Shown here piece after piece: positions 9,651 to 20,956 of a stretch of DNA of 64,000 nucleotides. The stretch comes from Paludibacteraceae bacterium (GTDB lineage Bacteria > Bacteroidota > Bacteroidia > Bacteroidales > Paludibacteraceae), in the NCBI GenBank assembly GCA_018056165.1, contig JAGPGD010000004.1:1-64000 (forward strand), in the 5' to 3' direction. Every line of letters starts with the position of its first letter. Position 1 is the stretch's first letter. The position numbers and the translations under genes were made by a program. Under the pieces are notes generated by a model, which had not been told where the DNA came from, searched no databases, and saw nothing but the letters and a program-made list of their open reading frames with translations.

Positions 9651-11111
9651 CTATATTTGTTTACGAAGTCGGGCAACTGGAATATTGAGTTGATCTCTGT
9701 ATTTTGCCACCGTTCTTCGAGCAATATTATAACCTTTTTCTTTCAATACTTCTACTAATTTTTCGTCATTCAACGGTTTGCTTTTATCTTCATTTTCAAT
9801 ACATTCCAAGAGAATTTTCTTTATTTCACGTGTTGAAATTTCTTCTCCAGATTCGTTGGTCATCGATTCAGAAAAAAAATATTTTATTGGAAAAATCCCG
9901 AAATCGGTTTGAATATATTTGCTGTTGCTAACACGTGAAATGGTTGAAATATCATATCCTGTGCGTTCAGCAATATCTTTGAGAATCATAGGCTTTAAGT
10001 ATCTTTCATCTCCTTCAATAAAAAAATCTTTCTGATATTCCACAATTGCCGACATGGTTGTCAATAATGTTTGTTGACGCTGCTTAACAGCATCAATAAA
10101 CCATCGAGCAGAATCAATTTTTTGCTTTACAAACATCAAAGCTTCTTTCATTTGAGGAGTCTGATTCCGTTTGTTTGCCATATAATCCTGAAACATTGAA
10201 TTGTACGTACTATTAATCCGTAACTCAGGAATATTGCTATTGTTTAAATGCACATAAAGGTCCCCATCCTTGTTTTCCAGAATAAAATCAGGCACTACTG
10301 TAGTCATGGATTTCTCTAGCACACTACCGCTCCAGGCACTTCCAGGCTTCGGATTAAGTTTTATTATTTCATTCATTGCCTTTTTTAGCTTTTCCTCATC
10401 AATTTCCAGCCCTTTGATTAATTTTTCAAAATGTTTTCTTGTGAATTCTTCAAAATACTCTTTTACAATACGTTTGGCAATCTCAATTTCAGGCGTAAAA
10501 GGTTTACGTTCTAACTGAAGCAGCAAACATTCTTGTAAATCGTAAGCTCCCACCCCTGGAGGATCAAGCTGCTGAATGATTTTGATAATTTTCCTGATTT
10601 CTCCTTCATTTGTTTCAATATTCAACTGAAAAGCCAAATCATCAATAAGTGCTTCAGTCTTTCTACGTAAATATCCTTCTTCATCTATATTTCCTATAAT
10701 AAATTCGGCAATAATTTTTTCTTTCTCTGTAAGAGGAATTAGGTTCAATTGATCCATCAAATAATCATGAAAAGTCATGCCCGCAGAAAAAGGAATTTCC
10801 TCATATTTGTCATCTTTTGAAGTATTATTAATTCTAAGTTTATAATCAGGAATTTCATCTTCATCAAGATATTCTTCAAAATCAATCTCATCATTGACTT
10901 CCTCATCAATTTTTTCTTCTTCAAAATCGTCAGAAAGTTCTTCTTTTTCGAGCTCGGGTTCCGGACTTTCCTCCAGAACTGGATTTTCTTCCAATTCCTG
11001 GCGTATTCGTTCTTCTAACTCTAAAGTAGTCACTTCGAGCAGTTTTATCTCTTGAATTTGGGCAGGCGAAAGTTTCTGTTGTAATTTTTGTTGTAATTGT
11101 TGTTTTAACAT
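9651..11111 (-). CDS. rpoN: RNA polymerase sigma-54 factor
   Basis: The alternative sigma factor that needs AAA+ activators. The order is: Gln/Leu-rich activator-interaction region (residues 1-45), a very acidic linker (about 50-100), the core-binding domain (about 110-310), a helix-turn-helix (ERTGYDISTISRVSNSKYIQT) and the C-terminal RpoN box (ARRTVAKYR). I place the start at the ATG at 11111 (MLKQQLQQKL, 486 aa). The upstream in-frame start at 11138 overlaps the TATCTTTG promoter box and so could not be in the message. A matching NtrC-type activator is encoded at 61.6-62.7 kb. Confidence 0.96.
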   Translation of the reverse strand: MLKQQLQQKLQQKLSPAQIQEIKLLEVTTLELEERIRQELEENPVLEESPEPELEKEELSDDFEEEKIDEEVNDEIDFEEYLDEDEIPDYKLRINNTSKDDKYEEIPFSAGMTFHDYLMDQLNLIPLTEKEKIIAEFIIGNIDEEGYLRRKTEALIDDLAFQLNIETNEGEIRKIIKIIQQLDPPGVGAYDLQECLLLQLERKPFTPEIEIAKRIVKEYFEEFTRKHFEKLIKGLEIDEEKLKKAMNEIIKLNPKPGSAWSGSVLEKSMTTVVPDFILENKDGDLYVHLNNSNIPELRINSTYNSMFQDYMANKRNQTPQMKEALMFVKQKIDSARWFIDAVKQRQQTLLTTMSAIVEYQKDFFIEGDERYLKPMILKDIAERTGYDISTISRVSNSKYIQTDFGIFPIKYFFSESMTNESGEEISTREIKKILLECIENEDKSKPLNDEKLVEVLKEKGYNIARRTVAKYRDQLNIPVARLRKQI

Positions 11112-11135
11112 CAGTAAAATAATAAGTATTTTATG

Positions 11136-11143
11136 CAAAGATA
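11136..11143 (-). promoter_or_regulatory. -7 box before rpoN
   Basis: On the minus strand this reads TATCTTTG. No well-spaced TTG is visible at -33. Its position argues for the rpoN start codon at 11111 rather than 11138. Confidence 0.45.
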
Positions 11144-11380
11144 AAAGTTTTTTGCAAATAAGTTTATTACATAAACATTTGTGAAAGTTAAAATATCTGA
11201 TATTTTTTTAATTTCTAAATCATTTTGGGAATTTGAAATAGCTTTTGAAATTAATTTTTTTAATCCACGAAAAAACATACTTTTTGAAATTTTAATGATT
11301 TATTCAAATAATATTATGAGAACATTTTGTTACTTTGCATCAGAAAAAAATGATTTTCAAAATCTTTCTAAATTAATTAA

Positions 11381-12670
<1,290 letters not shown>

Positions 12671-12703
12671 GAAAAATTGTCATTCTCCTGTCAATTTTTT
12701 GAG

Positions 12704-12733
12704 AAGAGCCACTGTAATAAGTGGTTCTTTTTT
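12704..12733 (+). terminator. intrinsic terminator of eno
   Basis: The stem AAGAGCCACT / AGTGGTTCTT (one G-U pair, 6-base loop) is followed by a run of T. It begins 34 bases after the eno stop codon. Confidence 0.85.
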
Positions 12734-12959
12734 ATAAAGCTCTTCTTAGCTTTTGTAAATTTTTGAAAAATCCACTATTATGTTAATATCAATCAAAGAA
12801 CGAATTTATCAGTTAATTTTAAACAAATCTATATCAAAACTGTTATTATAAAACATAAATTTATTTAAACACAAATGTTCATTATCAATTTTAGGTATTA
12901 TTTTTGTTTGTAAATCATAAAAATTTATTATATTAAAAATAACTTTAAAAAAACAACAA

Positions 12960-14444
12960 ATGAAGACAACAAAAAAAGCGAAAGCAGTTGGTTTGATGTT
13001 TTTGATTATTATTGTGAGTGTAGCTTCCAGTCTTATTACGAGTTATTTTACAAATAAAAACAAGAACAATAATTTTAATCAGAATCTTCAAGTTCCTGCT
13101 GCGTATGCAAAATTTGCTGAAGTATCCAGTGCTGGAGAAACGGATTTCACAGTAGCTGCAGAACTTTGTGTACATTCAGTGGTTCACGTTAAAACAAAAT
13201 CAAAAGCTCAATTATCCTTCAGTCCTGATCCTTTTTTTGAATTCTTTTTTGGAACACCAAGACTCTATCAAGAGCCCCCTGTTATTGAAGGCTCAGGTTC
13301 AGGAGTAATTATTACAAATGATGGTTATATAGTTACAAACAATCATGTCATTGACCGTGCTAATCAAATTGAAGTAACGTTAAATGACAAAAGAACTTTT
13401 GATGCAAAAGTAGTAGGGACAGATCCGAATACTGATCTTGCCTTGATAAAAATAGATGCTGACAATTTACCGATTATTCCCTTTGGAAATTCTGATTCAC
13501 TGAAAGTAGGTGAATGGGTACTGGCAATTGGCAATCCTTTTAATCTTACTTCTACTGTTACAGCAGGAATTGTCAGTGCAAAAGCCCGTAATATCAATAT
13601 TATCAATTCCAAAATGAGAATTGAATCATTTATTCAGACCGACGCAGCTGTCAATCCAGGAAACAGTGGCGGAGCCCTTGTAAATACTAAAGGACAGTTA
13701 GTAGGAATTAATACCGCCATTGCATCACAAACAGGTTCTTATGCTGGTTATGCTTTTGCTATTCCAACCAGCATTGTGAAAAAAGTGGTTTCAGATCTTC
13801 GTCAATATGGAGTAGTTCAAAGAGCAGTATTAGGTGTAGAAATTACTGACATTACTGCACAATTAGCAAAAGAAAAAGATTTAAAAACTTTGGAAGGAGC
13901 TTATGTAGCTAATGTAAATCCAGGAAGTGCTGCAGAAAAAGCAGGAATTAAGGAAGGGGATGTGATTATCAATGTCAATGGAGTAAATGTAAAATCGGTT
14001 GCAGAACTTCAGGAACAAATTGGACGCTATAAACCGGGCGATAAAATTTCTGTTACAGTGATGCGTAAAAATGAAAAACTGAAATTTGACAATGTAGAAT
14101 TAAAAAATGCACAAGGAATTTCAAGTGTTGTTTCTGCTGATAAAATAAATGTCGAAAAAATTTTAGGTGCTACCTTCAAAGAAGTTCCAGCTTCTCTAAA
14201 GAAAAAATTGGATATTAATTATGGTATGCAAGTAGTTTCACTTACTAAAGGTAAATTACTTCAAAATGGTGTAAAAGTAGGATATATTATTTTGAAAATA
14301 AACAATCAAACTATTCGAAAAATAGAAGACATACAGAGTGCTGTAACAGCAGCCTTGAATAGTGAAGAAAAAGTTCTTTTCCTCAGCGGCATTTATCCCG
14401 ATGGGAAAATTACCTATTATGCTATTAATTTGGAAAACGATTAA
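12960..14444 (+). CDS. HtrA/DegP-family periplasmic serine protease
   Basis: An envelope quality-control protease of 494 aa. An N-terminal hydrophobic segment (about 9-30) targets it across the inner membrane. The trypsin-like domain carries His129 (NNHVID), Asp159 (NTDLALI) and Ser236 (GNSGGAL). A PDZ domain follows (about 290-390, with AYVANVNPGSAAEKAGIKEGD), and a second, more diverged PDZ-like region closes the protein. Length and layout fit DegP/DegQ proteins. It is monocistronic, with a long perfect hairpin after the stop codon. Confidence 0.95.
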   Translation: MKTTKKAKAVGLMFLIIIVSVASSLITSYFTNKNKNNNFNQNLQVPAAYAKFAEVSSAGETDFTVAAELCVHSVVHVKTKSKAQLSFSPDPFFEFFFGTPRLYQEPPVIEGSGSGVIITNDGYIVTNNHVIDRANQIEVTLNDKRTFDAKVVGTDPNTDLALIKIDADNLPIIPFGNSDSLKVGEWVLAIGNPFNLTSTVTAGIVSAKARNINIINSKMRIESFIQTDAAVNPGNSGGALVNTKGQLVGINTAIASQTGSYAGYAFAIPTSIVKKVVSDLRQYGVVQRAVLGVEITDITAQLAKEKDLKTLEGAYVANVNPGSAAEKAGIKEGDVIINVNGVNVKSVAELQEQIGRYKPGDKISVTVMRKNEKLKFDNVELKNAQGISSVVSADKINVEKILGATFKEVPASLKKKLDINYGMQVVSLTKGKLLQNGVKVGYIILKINNQTIRKIEDIQSAVTAALNSEEKVLFLSGIYPDGKITYYAINLEND

Positions 14445-14472
14445 AAAGACCTTTATCGTTTCATAAATTGAA

Positions 14473-14524
14473 TAAAGGATGAACTTTATACCCAATTTTT
14501 AAAAAACTTAAAGTTCATCCTTTA
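14473..14524 (+). terminator. long perfect inverted repeat after htrA
   Basis: The arms TAAAGGATGAACTTTA and TAAAGTTCATCCTTTA pair over 16 bp around a 20-base loop. No strong T run follows, so it could be a terminator or a stabilising 3' hairpin. Confidence 0.6.
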
Positions 14525-14641
14525 GCGTTTTAAATAATTCCTAAATAATTCTTAAATAATCCCTGAAAAATAATCCTATTAGAACAATTTCGTTTTTAAA
14601 ATGTTATTTATATCGAATTTTAATATTAAAGAAAAAAATAT

Positions 14642-14649
14642 TAATTTTG
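14642..14649 (+). promoter_or_regulatory. -7 box before rpoD
   Basis: TAATTTTG matches TAnnTTTG. It overlaps the TTG that would be an earlier rpoD start, which supports the ATG at 14671. Confidence 0.45.
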
Positions 14650-14670
14650 CACCCTAATTTTTTGAAGAAA

Positions 14671-15531
14671 ATGAGACAATTAAAAATTACTAAATCCATA
14701 ACAAATCGCGAAAGCGCATCTCTTGATAAATACCTTCAAGAAATTGGTAGAGAAGATCTTATAACCGTTGAGGAAGAAGTAGAATTAGCTCAACGTATTC
14801 ACAAAGGAGATAGAGTTGCGTTAGAGAAACTTACCCGTGCTAATTTACGTTTTGTGGTTTCTGTCGCCAAACAATATCAAAATCAGGGATTAAGTTTGCC
14901 TGATTTGATCAATGAAGGAAATTTAGGACTTATTAAAGCAGCCGAAAAATTCGACGAAACACGGGGTTTCAAATTCATTTCCTATGCCGTATGGTGGATC
15001 AGGCAATCCATTTTACAAGCTTTGGCGGAACAATCTCGTATTGTACGACTGCCATTGAATCAGGTAGGTTCGTTAAATAAAATTAATAAAGCCCTTTCAA
15101 AATTCGAGCAAGAAAATGAACGTACCCCTTCTCCTGAAGAATTAGCCGAAGAATTAGATATTCCGGTAGATAAAATTGCTGATACGATGAAAGTATCGGG
15201 ACGTCATATTTCTATGGATGCTCCATTTGTGGAAGGAGAAGAAAACACCTTACTGGATGTAATGGTAAATGAAGATTCACCTGATACCGACCATATTCTA
15301 ATCAATGAATCCTTATCACAAGAAATTGAAAGAGCTTTGTCTACCTTGTCTGAAAGAGAACATCAAATTATTAAAAAGTTTTTTGGATTAGGAGTTCCTG
15401 CAATGACACTTGAAGAAATAGGCGATGAGTTAGGTTTGACACGCGAACGAGTTCGTCAAATCAAAGAAAAAGCTATCCGACGACTACGAACAAGTTCAAA
15501 AAGTAAATCATTAAAAAGTTATTTAGGATAA
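14671..15531 (+). CDS. rpoD: primary RNA polymerase sigma-70 factor
   Basis: The housekeeping sigma factor, 286 aa from the ATG at 14671 ([21 protein letters not shown]). It carries region 1.2 ([12 protein letters not shown]), region 2 ([44 protein letters not shown]), region 3 and region 4 ([29 protein letters not shown]). It lacks the long N-terminal region 1.1 of E. coli RpoD, as is usual in Bacteroidota. This factor would read the TTG/TAnnTTTG promoters seen in the window. A hairpin terminator follows. Confidence 0.97.
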   Translation: MRQLKITKSITNRESASLDKYLQEIGREDLITVEEEVELAQRIHKGDRVALEKLTRANLRFVVSVAKQYQNQGLSLPDLINEGNLGLIKAAEKFDETRGFKFISYAVWWIRQSILQALAEQSRIVRLPLNQVGSLNKINKALSKFEQENERTPSPEELAEELDIPVDKIADTMKVSGRHISMDAPFVEGEENTLLDVMVNEDSPDTDHILINESLSQEIERALSTLSEREHQIIKKFFGLGVPAMTLEEIGDELGLTRERVRQIKEKAIRRLRTSSKSKSLKSYLG

Positions 15532-15551
15532 TTTCTTTTTATTCAAATGAT

Positions 15552-15587
15552 AAAAAACCGTTCTATATAAGTTATGAACGGTTTTTT
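15552..15587 (+). terminator. intrinsic terminator of rpoD
   Basis: A 12-bp stem (AAAAAACCGTTC paired with GAACGG and T7) with a 12-base loop ends in a T run, 20 bases after the stop codon. Confidence 0.85.
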
Positions 15588-15708
15588 TATTATTTACTTT
15601 CTTCCCTTTTCAGATAATGCCTCGTGAAATTCTCCCATAAAATACCCGTCAATACTCAAATGAAAATTGTAACTTTGTAACCTATTATTAAATCTTCTTG
15701 CATAAAAG

Positions 15709-17553
15709 ATGAAAAAGAGAATTTTTTTAGTCGTTTACCTTTTTATTTGTTTCTTTATCGTTGGTTTCGCTCAACGTCCTTTTAGCTTCGCATTATTAAC
15801 CGATTTGCATATTTCTGCAACCAATCCTCAAGCTTCAGAAGACCTTCAAATGGTAATTGATGAAATCAATACCAACGATCAGATTGAATTCGTCCTTGTG
15901 TCAGGCGATATTACCAATTATGGAGATAAATTATCGCTTGAAATGGCTAAACGAATTTTAGATCAACTCAAAAATCCATATTACATTGTGCCAGGCAATC
16001 ATGAAATGAAATGGAGTGAATCTGGAGCAACCGATTTTGCTAAAATTTTTGGTGATGATAAATTTTCTTTTACTTATAACGATTGTTATTTTATTGGTTT
16101 GGCAACGGGACCCATTATCAAAATGGGCGATGGACACGTAGCACCCCAAGATATTGAATGGACAAAAAAACAATTAAAGAAAATTGGTAAAAATAGCCCC
16201 ATATTTGTAGTAACTCATTATCCACTTTTAAATGGCGATGTTGACAATTGGTATGAAGTAACCGATGTTATTCGTCGCTATAATGTTCAAGCAGTATTGG
16301 GAGGACATTATCATCGAAATGTTTTTTTGAATTATGATGAAATTCCAGGTATTATTCATCGTTCCATTTTAAGAGGAAATGAGCCAAAAGGCGGCTATTC
16401 AATTTTAAATGTGAGTGATTCTATTTATGTTTATGAAAAGATAATTGGTAAAACTGTCCGTAAATGGTTAAGTTTACCATTCGGCAAAAAACATTACCCA
16501 AAGCCAAATTTATCTCTTCGTCCTTCCTTTGCCGTAAATCAATTATATCCAAACGTAAAAGAAAAATGGAGAAAAAACACACTGGCTGCAATTTACACCA
16601 CTCCAGCAATTTCTGAAAATTATATTTACTATGGTGATGATAAAGGTTATTTTTACTGTATTTTTGCAAATAATGGAAATTTAAAATGGAAATTTAAAAC
16701 TGGCAACAGAATTATTTCTTCGCCTACTGTTCAAAATGGGAAAGTAGTTTTTGGCTCATGCGATGGAAATATCTATTGTTTGAATACTCAAAATGGAAAT
16801 TTAATCTGGAAATTTGAAACAGCAAATGCTGTTCTGGGATGTCCGTATATTCAAAATGATACTGTACTTATGGGAGGAAGTGATGGATATTTTAGAGCTT
16901 TAAATTTACATACAGGTAATTTAATCTGGCAATATGAAGGAATAAAAAATTATATAGAAACTCGCCCCGTCGTTGCTAATGGAAAAGTTTATTTTGGTGC
17001 GTGGGATACTTATTTTTATGCATTACATCTTGAAGATGGCAGTTTAGCTTGGAAATGGAATAACGGCAATTCAAATATTTTTTATTCTCCAGCAGCAGTT
17101 TTGCCGGCATATTCATTCAACAAAATATTTATTACCGCTCCGGATCGTTTCTGGACATCATTGGATGCAGAAACAGGAAAAGTTGTTTGGCGAACCAATC
17201 AACATGAAGTACGAGAAACAATTGGAATTTCTGAAGATAAAAATACCGTTTACAGTCGAGCTATGAACGACAGTGTGTTTGCTGTCGATGTACAAACAAA
17301 TTATCCGAAAATAATCTGGAAAACCAATGCTCAATTTGGGTATGATCATAATCCCAGCATGCTTATTGAACGAAATGGAATAATTGTTTTTGGAACAAAA
17401 AATGGTTTGTTGGTAGGAATAAACGCAAAAGATGGTTCTGTAAGCTGGAAACACAAAATTGGCAATTCTATTATCAATACTGTTTCTTTTATTTCAAATA
17501 ACGAATTTATTATTACCACAACAGAAGGCGTAATAGCAAGGATAAAATTTTAA
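15709..17553 (+). CDS. exported metallophosphoesterase fused to a PQQ-type beta-propeller
   Basis: A 614-residue protein with a signal peptide (residues 1-22, ending near VGFAQ). A calcineurin-like phosphoesterase domain (about 24-240) shows every metal-site motif: TDLHIS, SGDITNYG, PGNHEMKW, VTHYPLL and GGHYHRN. The C-terminal part (about 290-614) is a propeller of PQQ-type repeats such as VVFGSCDGNIYCLNTQNGNLIWKF cut into NGN-L-WK.. units. The substrate is unknown; family members hydrolyse phosphodiesters or phosphomonoesters in the periplasm or at the surface. murF-alr starts 4 bases after its stop, suggesting a shared transcript. A TAACTTTG box at 15670-15677 may be its promoter. Confidence 0.87.
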   Translation: MKKRIFLVVYLFICFFIVGFAQRPFSFALLTDLHISATNPQASEDLQMVIDEINTNDQIEFVLVSGDITNYGDKLSLEMAKRILDQLKNPYYIVPGNHEMKWSESGATDFAKIFGDDKFSFTYNDCYFIGLATGPIIKMGDGHVAPQDIEWTKKQLKKIGKNSPIFVVTHYPLLNGDVDNWYEVTDVIRRYNVQAVLGGHYHRNVFLNYDEIPGIIHRSILRGNEPKGGYSILNVSDSIYVYEKIIGKTVRKWLSLPFGKKHYPKPNLSLRPSFAVNQLYPNVKEKWRKNTLAAIYTTPAISENYIYYGDDKGYFYCIFANNGNLKWKFKTGNRIISSPTVQNGKVVFGSCDGNIYCLNTQNGNLIWKFETANAVLGCPYIQNDTVLMGGSDGYFRALNLHTGNLIWQYEGIKNYIETRPVVANGKVYFGAWDTYFYALHLEDGSLAWKWNNGNSNIFYSPAAVLPAYSFNKIFITAPDRFWTSLDAETGKVVWRTNQHEVRETIGISEDKNTVYSRAMNDSVFAVDVQTNYPKIIWKTNAQFGYDHNPSMLIERNGIIVFGTKNGLLVGINAKDGSVSWKHKIGNSIINTVSFISNNEFIITTTEGVIARIKF

Positions 17554-17557
17554 CAAA

Positions 17558-20020
17558 ATGAAACTTTCTCAAATTGCAACGGTTCTTAATGCAAAAGTCA
17601 AAAAGAATATTCCAGATGTTGAAATTAATTGGTTGTTAACTGATAGCCGAACAGTTTCTTTCCCAAGTGAAAGTCTTTTTTTTGCTATCAAAACACAAAG
17701 AAATGATGGACATAAATATATTGGTGAACTTTATGAGCAAAATGTTTATTATTTTGTGGTGAGTGAAATGCGGCCAGAATTTAATAGTTATGAAAAGGCA
17801 GTTTTCTTTTTCGTGAAAGACACTCTTGAAGCTTTGCAACGACTGGCAGCTTTTCACCGAAATTCCTTTCAAATTCCTGTGATTGGCATTACCGGAAGCA
17901 ATGGCAAGACCGTTGTAAAAGAATGGCTCTATCAATTGCTTCGTTTTGATTATCATATCACGCGTTCTCCACGAAGTTATAATTCGCAAATTGGCGTTCC
18001 GCTTTCAGTTTGGGCATTGAATGAAAATACACAATTAGGAATATTTGAAGCCGGCATTTCTCAACCTCACGAGATGGAACGTTTAGAGCCGATTATTCGA
18101 CCTACCATTGGCATTTTTACTAATTTGGGTGAAGCTCATCAGGAAAACTTTTCCAGCTTGAAACAAAAATGTGAAGAGAAACTCAAACTTTTTACTCATA
18201 CAGAAGTCTTGATTTATTGTTGTGATAACAAACTTGTGGACATTACCATTGCTCAATCCAATTTTAAAGGGAAATTGTTTTCCTGGGGAAAAAATGAAAA
18301 AGCTGTAGTCAGGATTTTAAGCATTGAAAAACAATCAAATACAACAGAAATTAGTTTAAAATATCAAAATCATGAAGATAGTTTTACGATTCCTTTTATT
18401 GATGATGCTTCCATTGAAAATGGTTTGCAATGCATCAGTTTGATGTTGTATTTAAACTATGATGTGGAAACAATAAAAAAACGGGTTTTGCAATTGGAAC
18501 CAGTAGAAATGCGGCTAGAAGTAAAACAAGGAATTCATAACTGTTTGATTATCAATGACACTTATAATTCAGACCTCAATTCTTTGACCATTGCGCTCGA
18601 TTTTTTAAATCAACAAGCAGCTTCCAAAGATTTATTGCGAACCCTTATTCTTTCTGATATTTTGCAAAGTGGACATTCTTCAGAAGAATTATACAAAACA
18701 GTAGCTTTTCTGGTGAAAAGTAAAAATATCCAGCAAATGATCGGCATTGGTTCAGAAATTTCCAAATATGCTGACGAATTTAATTTTGAGGATAAAAATT
18801 TCTTTGAAACGACGGAAGATTTTTTAAAATCTTCTTTGATTCATACTTTTCAGGATAAAATTATTCTTCTCAAAGGTTCTCGTAAATTTCAATTTGAAAA
18901 AATTCTGGAAAGGTTAGAATTAGTAGCTTATGAAACAACGTTGGAAGTAAATTTGAATGCCTTGATTGAAAATTTCAATTATTTTCGGTCAAAACTTTTA
19001 CCTGAAACAAAAATTATGAGTATGGTAAAAGCTTTCGCTTATGGAAGCGGTTCAGAGGAAGTGGCAAGAGTTTTACAGCATCATCATTGTGATTATCTTG
19101 CTGTAGCTGTTGCTGACGAAGGTGCAGAATTAAGAGAAGAAGGCATCAGAATTCCTATCGTTGTAATGAATCCAGAAAAAGGAAGTTTCAGAATGATTCT
19201 GGATTATCAATTAGAACCTGAAATTTATAGTTTTCGTATATTGGAATCTTTTTTAACCGCTACAGAGAAATTAGGTATTGTGGATTATCCGATTCATATT
19301 AAAATTGACAGTGGCATGCACCGATTGGGATTCGATCCTTCTGAAATTGATAAATTAATTTCTATTCTGAAAAATCAGAATCAATTGAAAGTTCGTTCGG
19401 TTTTTTCTCATCTAGCAGCTTCTGATGAACCTCAATTTGACGATTTCACGAGAAAACAAGTAGAAACTTTTTCTGCTTGTGCTGATAAGTTCTCAGCAGC
19501 TTTTTCACATCATATTTTGCGTCACATATTGAATTCTGCTGGAATTGAACGTTTCCCAGAATATCAATTTGATATGGTACGACTTGGAATTGGACACTAT
19601 GGTATTAGTTCTTTACCAAATATTAAGCTAAGGCAAGTTTGCTCGTTAAAAACAATTATATTACAAATTAAAAACGTCAAAAAAGGAGAAACTATCGGTT
19701 ATGGAAGAAAAGCTATGATGAAAGAAGATGCTCGAATTGCAGTAATTCCGATTGGTTATGCTGATGGTTTTGATCGTAAATTGGGAAATGGTGTAGGTGA
19801 AGTTTTAGTTAATGGTAAAACAGCAAAAGTAGTTGGAAATGTTTGCATGGACTTAACTATGATTGACGTAACCCATCTTGACGTAAAAGAAGGTGATGCT
19901 GTAGAAATTTTTGGTGAACATTTACTCATTTCTGAAGTTTCTCAAAAATTAAACACCATTCCTTACGAAGTATTGACACGTGTTTCACGTCGGGTAAAAC
20001 GGGTGTATATTTATGAATAA
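17558..20020 (+). CDS. bifunctional MurF / alanine racemase
   Basis: An 820-residue fusion. The N-terminal half (about 1-450) is UDP-N-acetylmuramoyl-tripeptide:D-Ala-D-Ala ligase with ATP-binding loop GITGSNGKT at 110-118 and the later motifs IFEAGISQPHEM and INDTYNSD. The C-terminal half (about 455-820) is alanine racemase with the PLP lysine Lys491 (MVKAFAYGSG) and the catalytic Tyr715 (IGYGRKAMM). One polypeptide thus makes D-Ala and adds D-Ala-D-Ala to the peptidoglycan precursor. This fusion is known in Bacteroidota. It follows the phosphoesterase gene by 4 bases. Confidence 0.96.
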   Translation: MKLSQIATVLNAKVKKNIPDVEINWLLTDSRTVSFPSESLFFAIKTQRNDGHKYIGELYEQNVYYFVVSEMRPEFNSYEKAVFFFVKDTLEALQRLAAFHRNSFQIPVIGITGSNGKTVVKEWLYQLLRFDYHITRSPRSYNSQIGVPLSVWALNENTQLGIFEAGISQPHEMERLEPIIRPTIGIFTNLGEAHQENFSSLKQKCEEKLKLFTHTEVLIYCCDNKLVDITIAQSNFKGKLFSWGKNEKAVVRILSIEKQSNTTEISLKYQNHEDSFTIPFIDDASIENGLQCISLMLYLNYDVETIKKRVLQLEPVEMRLEVKQGIHNCLIINDTYNSDLNSLTIALDFLNQQAASKDLLRTLILSDILQSGHSSEELYKTVAFLVKSKNIQQMIGIGSEISKYADEFNFEDKNFFETTEDFLKSSLIHTFQDKIILLKGSRKFQFEKILERLELVAYETTLEVNLNALIENFNYFRSKLLPETKIMSMVKAFAYGSGSEEVARVLQHHHCDYLAVAVADEGAELREEGIRIPIVVMNPEKGSFRMILDYQLEPEIYSFRILESFLTATEKLGIVDYPIHIKIDSGMHRLGFDPSEIDKLISILKNQNQLKVRSVFSHLAASDEPQFDDFTRKQVETFSACADKFSAAFSHHILRHILNSAGIERFPEYQFDMVRLGIGHYGISSLPNIKLRQVCSLKTIILQIKNVKKGETIGYGRKAMMKEDARIAVIPIGYADGFDRKLGNGVGEVLVNGKTAKVVGNVCMDLTMIDVTHLDVKEGDAVEIFGEHLLISEVSQKLNTIPYEVLTRVSRRVKRVYIYE

Positions 20021-20053
20021 ATTGAAACGGTTTATCTTCTTTTTCAAGTAAAT

Positions 20054-20830
20054 ATGATTTTAACTTTGATTCAACAGGTCGATGCTGCAGACGAATTACT
20101 AAAAAGTGCTTCCTATTTGGCTATTCAACTTGAAAAAAAATTAGGAATTTTATTGATAAATGTTCAGGAAAAGGAATGGGTTTCTGAAAAGGAATCACTT
20201 TTAAAATCCCGAATTGATTTTTTACATTTGTTTCCACCACCTGTTCAAATTTTTCGAGCTTCAACACCTCAAGAGCTCACTGAAATGTGCGAAAAAGTAG
20301 AAGCATCATTTCTTTTCATCCAATTGCTTGATGATTCAAAAAAAAATATTAGTTTCTGGCTTTCTCAATGTCGTGAGTTACGAATACCTTATGTTTTTTT
20401 TAAAAATTCATTCCCTTCTCTGGATTTATCAAAAGTAATAGTTCCCATTAATTTTTTAGAAGAAGAAATTGAAAAAGCTCAATTTGCGTCAGCTTTTGGA
20501 CGCTTTTGTAGAAGTGAAATAAAAATGCTCCTTGCTAATGATTATGGTTCGAAAGCCAGACAAACAGCTGAAAAGATGAAAGAATTGTTTGATAAATTTC
20601 AATTAAATTATACACTTATAAAAGGCAATTCTGATAGCTATAAAATAGAAAAAGAAGCTGTACAAGTAGCTATCAATGAAAATGCGGGAATGGTGCTTGT
20701 GTCCGCTTCCAGAGAATATGGACTGGATGATATTATTTTTGGACCAAAAGAATTGCACCTGATTAAAAAATCTTCTGTACCTATTTTGTTAGTCAATCCT
20801 CGTGGCGATTTGTACGCTCTTTGTAATTAA
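20054..20830 (+). CDS. universal stress protein family (tandem UspA-like)
   Basis: A 258-residue cytosolic protein with two UspA-like halves. The second ends with AGMVLVSASREYGLDDIIFGP...SVPILLVNP, matching the usual end of a UspA domain. The nucleotide-binding G-x2-G-x9-G-S/T motif is not intact (FGPKELH in place of the usual GS), so ATP binding is doubtful. Function cannot be set beyond stress-related family membership. It lies 33 bases after murF-alr and may be cotranscribed. Confidence 0.8.
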   Translation: MILTLIQQVDAADELLKSASYLAIQLEKKLGILLINVQEKEWVSEKESLLKSRIDFLHLFPPPVQIFRASTPQELTEMCEKVEASFLFIQLLDDSKKNISFWLSQCRELRIPYVFFKNSFPSLDLSKVIVPINFLEEEIEKAQFASAFGRFCRSEIKMLLANDYGSKARQTAEKMKELFDKFQLNYTLIKGNSDSYKIEKEAVQVAINENAGMVLVSASREYGLDDIIFGPKELHLIKKSSVPILLVNPRGDLYALCN

Positions 20831-20956
20831 CTTATTTTCAACTATATAGATACTTTCTTAATCAAAAATTTCTAATATTTTTTTGTATTTTTGTATTTGT
20901 AACATTAGATTTTTATGCTTAATTTTGAGAAATTTTATCAAATTCATTGACAAACA

